Below are positions 5,359 through 6,237 of a stretch of 6,237 nucleotides of DNA, one piece after another (positions within the stretch are counted from its first letter, which is position 1; each line of letters starts with the position of its first letter). Source of the DNA: an uncultured Chloroflexota bacterium (GTDB taxonomy: Bacteria; Chloroflexota; Dehalococcoidia; Dehalococcoidales; RBG-16-60-22); contig CAIWTG010000169.1 of the NCBI GenBank assembly GCA_903915565.1, forward strand, positions 1 through 6,237, in the 5' to 3' direction. Under the pieces are notes generated by a model. That model did not search any database, was not told where the DNA came from, and worked only from the letters and a program-made list of their open reading frames with translations. The position numbers and the translations under genes are program-made.

Positions 5359-6177
5359 ATGTTAGAAATCCGCCGCTACCAGGTACAGGATAATAAGGTC
5401 TGCCGCGCGCTCAATGATGTCGGCATTGAGCAAATAGAACCCACCGGCGAGCTGCGCGCCATACCCTATGTTACCGCCGACTTTGACGACATCGAAGGCG
5501 TCTACCTAGAGCACGGCGACTTCATCGTCGGAGTGGAGAATGGGGAAGTGGTGGCGATGGGGGCTTTCAAAAAGCGGATGAAAACATGCGCGGAGTTCAA
5601 GCGGTTGAGAATCCGCCCGGACCGCCAGCGCAAGGGCTACGGGGAAACAATAATGCGGCGGCTCATGGAGCTGGCAGCAGAGATGGGCTATACCGAGGGT
5701 TTTTTGGATACCTTAAAGACCAATTACCGGGCGCAGCGGCTTTTTGAAAAGCTTGGTTTTACGAGAGACGGCGGGGGGATCGCGCTTGGCTTTTCCCTCT
5801 TCCTGAAGAAAGGGTGGCTTGCAAAGGCCGGCACCGCTGCATTCCTGCTCGACTCGATTGCCCTGGCCGCGATAGGGGTTTTCCCGGGCGATTTCGCACC
5901 CCAGACGCACATCCATTACTACGTGTCCCTGGCCTTCTTCGTGCTCTTCCCGATTTCAGCCCTTCTTTTGGCGGCATCCTTCCGCAAGGCAGGCAGGATG
6001 GGCCTTGCTATCTTGACAATAGTGCTTGCAATACTCGCCGCAGGGGTGTGGATTGCTCACTTCACAGTCTTTCCGTTCGGCAAGGATGTGGCCATCCCCG
6101 AGATAATCTCAGCAGCGGCTGCAGGGCTGTGGGCAATAACTGTGGGAATCCTGATGATGCGCGCCTCGGACGAGTGA
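5359..6177 (+). CDS. GNAT acetyltransferase domain fused in frame to a truncated DUF998 membrane domain
   Basis: A 272-residue chimera. Residues 1-137 are a GNAT N-acetyltransferase: strand FIVGVENGEVVAMGAF, then the acetyl-CoA pyrophosphate loop QRKGYG (90-95) in RIRPDRQRKGYGETIMRRL, then motif B NYRAQRLFEKLGF (122-134). The last GNAT strands normally follow but are missing. From about residue 141 the protein is membranous, with roughly four helices: 158-174, 186-205, 213-232 and 246-266. This part matches the later section of DUF998 (IGVFPGDF, HIHYYVSLAFFVLFPISALLL, AIPEIISAAAAGLWAITVGI), but its first helices are absent. The start at 5359 is chosen because GGAG lies four bases upstream and the ATG at 5323 is inside the terminator hairpin. 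Codon use changes at the joint: TTA leucine disappears, GCA alanine becomes common, and the stop is TGA. It could be a true fusion, a deletion scar joining two genes, or an assembly chimera; both domains lack parts, so activity is doubtful. Confidence 0.8.
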   Translation: MLEIRRYQVQDNKVCRALNDVGIEQIEPTGELRAIPYVTADFDDIEGVYLEHGDFIVGVENGEVVAMGAFKKRMKTCAEFKRLRIRPDRQRKGYGETIMRRLMELAAEMGYTEGFLDTLKTNYRAQRLFEKLGFTRDGGGIALGFSLFLKKGWLAKAGTAAFLLDSIALAAIGVFPGDFAPQTHIHYYVSLAFFVLFPISALLLAASFRKAGRMGLAILTIVLAILAAGVWIAHFTVFPFGKDVAIPEIISAAAAGLWAITVGILMMRASDE

Positions 6178-6179
6178 GG

Positions 6180-6194
6180 CTTTTCCTGGAAAAG
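6180..6194. repeat. Inverted repeat between the GNAT/DUF998 gene and the tRNA
   Basis: CTTTTCC (6180-6186) and GGAAAAG (6188-6194) are perfect inverted arms around a single T, placed between two converging genes (stop at 6177, tRNA 3' end at 6198). As RNA it could form about six pairs with a three-base loop, mostly A-U. Read leftward after the tRNA it follows CTCCTTTT. It could help end transcription from either side, but it is weak and has no long U tract. Confidence 0.4.
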
Positions 6195-6197
6195 GAG

Positions 6198-6237
6198 TGG
6201 GCCCGACGAGATTCGAACTCGTGACCTACAGCTGTCC
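6198..6237 (-). tRNA. 3' part of a tRNA gene, cut by the window edge
   Basis: Reading leftward, the T arm is complete: ACGAG (6222-6218), loop TTCGAAT (6217-6211), CTCGT (6210-6206), with the invariant G53-C61 pair. The 3' acceptor strand CGGGCCC (6205-6199) and discriminator A (6198) follow; CCA is not encoded. The 5' acceptor strand should be GGGCCCG, outside the window. The bases before the T arm (GGACAGCTGTAGGTC) hold the variable region and the end of the anticodon arm, but they do not fit a standard five-base variable loop with a purine at position 37. The anticodon cannot therefore be assigned, and a long-variable-arm or degenerate tRNA is possible. Confidence 0.8.

Noticed and set aside
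5814..6224. Overlapping reading frame of 136 codons across the DUF998 part and into the tRNA region
   Set aside because: It is a frame shadow of the membrane domain, low in recognisable motifs and running through the inverted repeat into the tRNA.

Overview
The window looks like a piece of chromosome from an anaerobic bacterium of moderate GC content. The style of the proteins suggests Chloroflexota, perhaps Dehalococcoidia: small dicluster ferredoxin with a flavoprotein, ferredoxin-tailed aldo/keto reductase, group-II ECF transporter S component, ECF sigma factor. That assignment is inference from protein style, not from a marker gene. No mobile element, CRISPR array or rRNA is visible.

Left end (1-728): an ECF-type sigma-70 factor runs leftward from a GTG start. 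A second leftward gene begins at the very edge of the window with a good ribosome binding site, and by position could be an anti-sigma or target gene. The 180-bp region 549-728 is a divergent promoter region, with a perfect extended -10 (TGnTATAAT) facing right and two candidate leftward promoters, one of them ECF-like.

Middle (729-5294), all rightward. Unit 1 is a 73-residue two-[4Fe-4S] ferredoxin followed after one base by a 562-residue flavoprotein of the fumarate reductase/adenylylsulfate reductase superfamily. The gene order resembles aprBA, but the canonical substrate histidines of fumarate reductase are missing. Unit 2 has its own near-consensus promoter (TTGACA-17-TATCAT) and a palindrome in its leader. 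It encodes an ECF-transporter S component, a DUF1893 (TM1506-like, deaminase-fold) protein overlapping it by one base, and an aldo/keto reductase with a C-terminal two-cluster ferredoxin domain. Unit 3 is a small cupin gene with its own TATAAT box, closed by a terminator-like hairpin. The first two units suggest iron-sulfur/flavin redox chemistry, with uptake of an unidentified small molecule.

Right end (5359-6237): a GNAT acetyltransferase domain is joined in frame to the C-terminal two thirds of a DUF998 membrane protein. Codon use changes at the joint, and the stop codon is TGA where all seven upstream genes use TAA. The 3' part of a leftward tRNA gene closes the window. The joint is the most unusual thing here. 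It may be a gene fusion, an integration or deletion scar, or a contig chimera.
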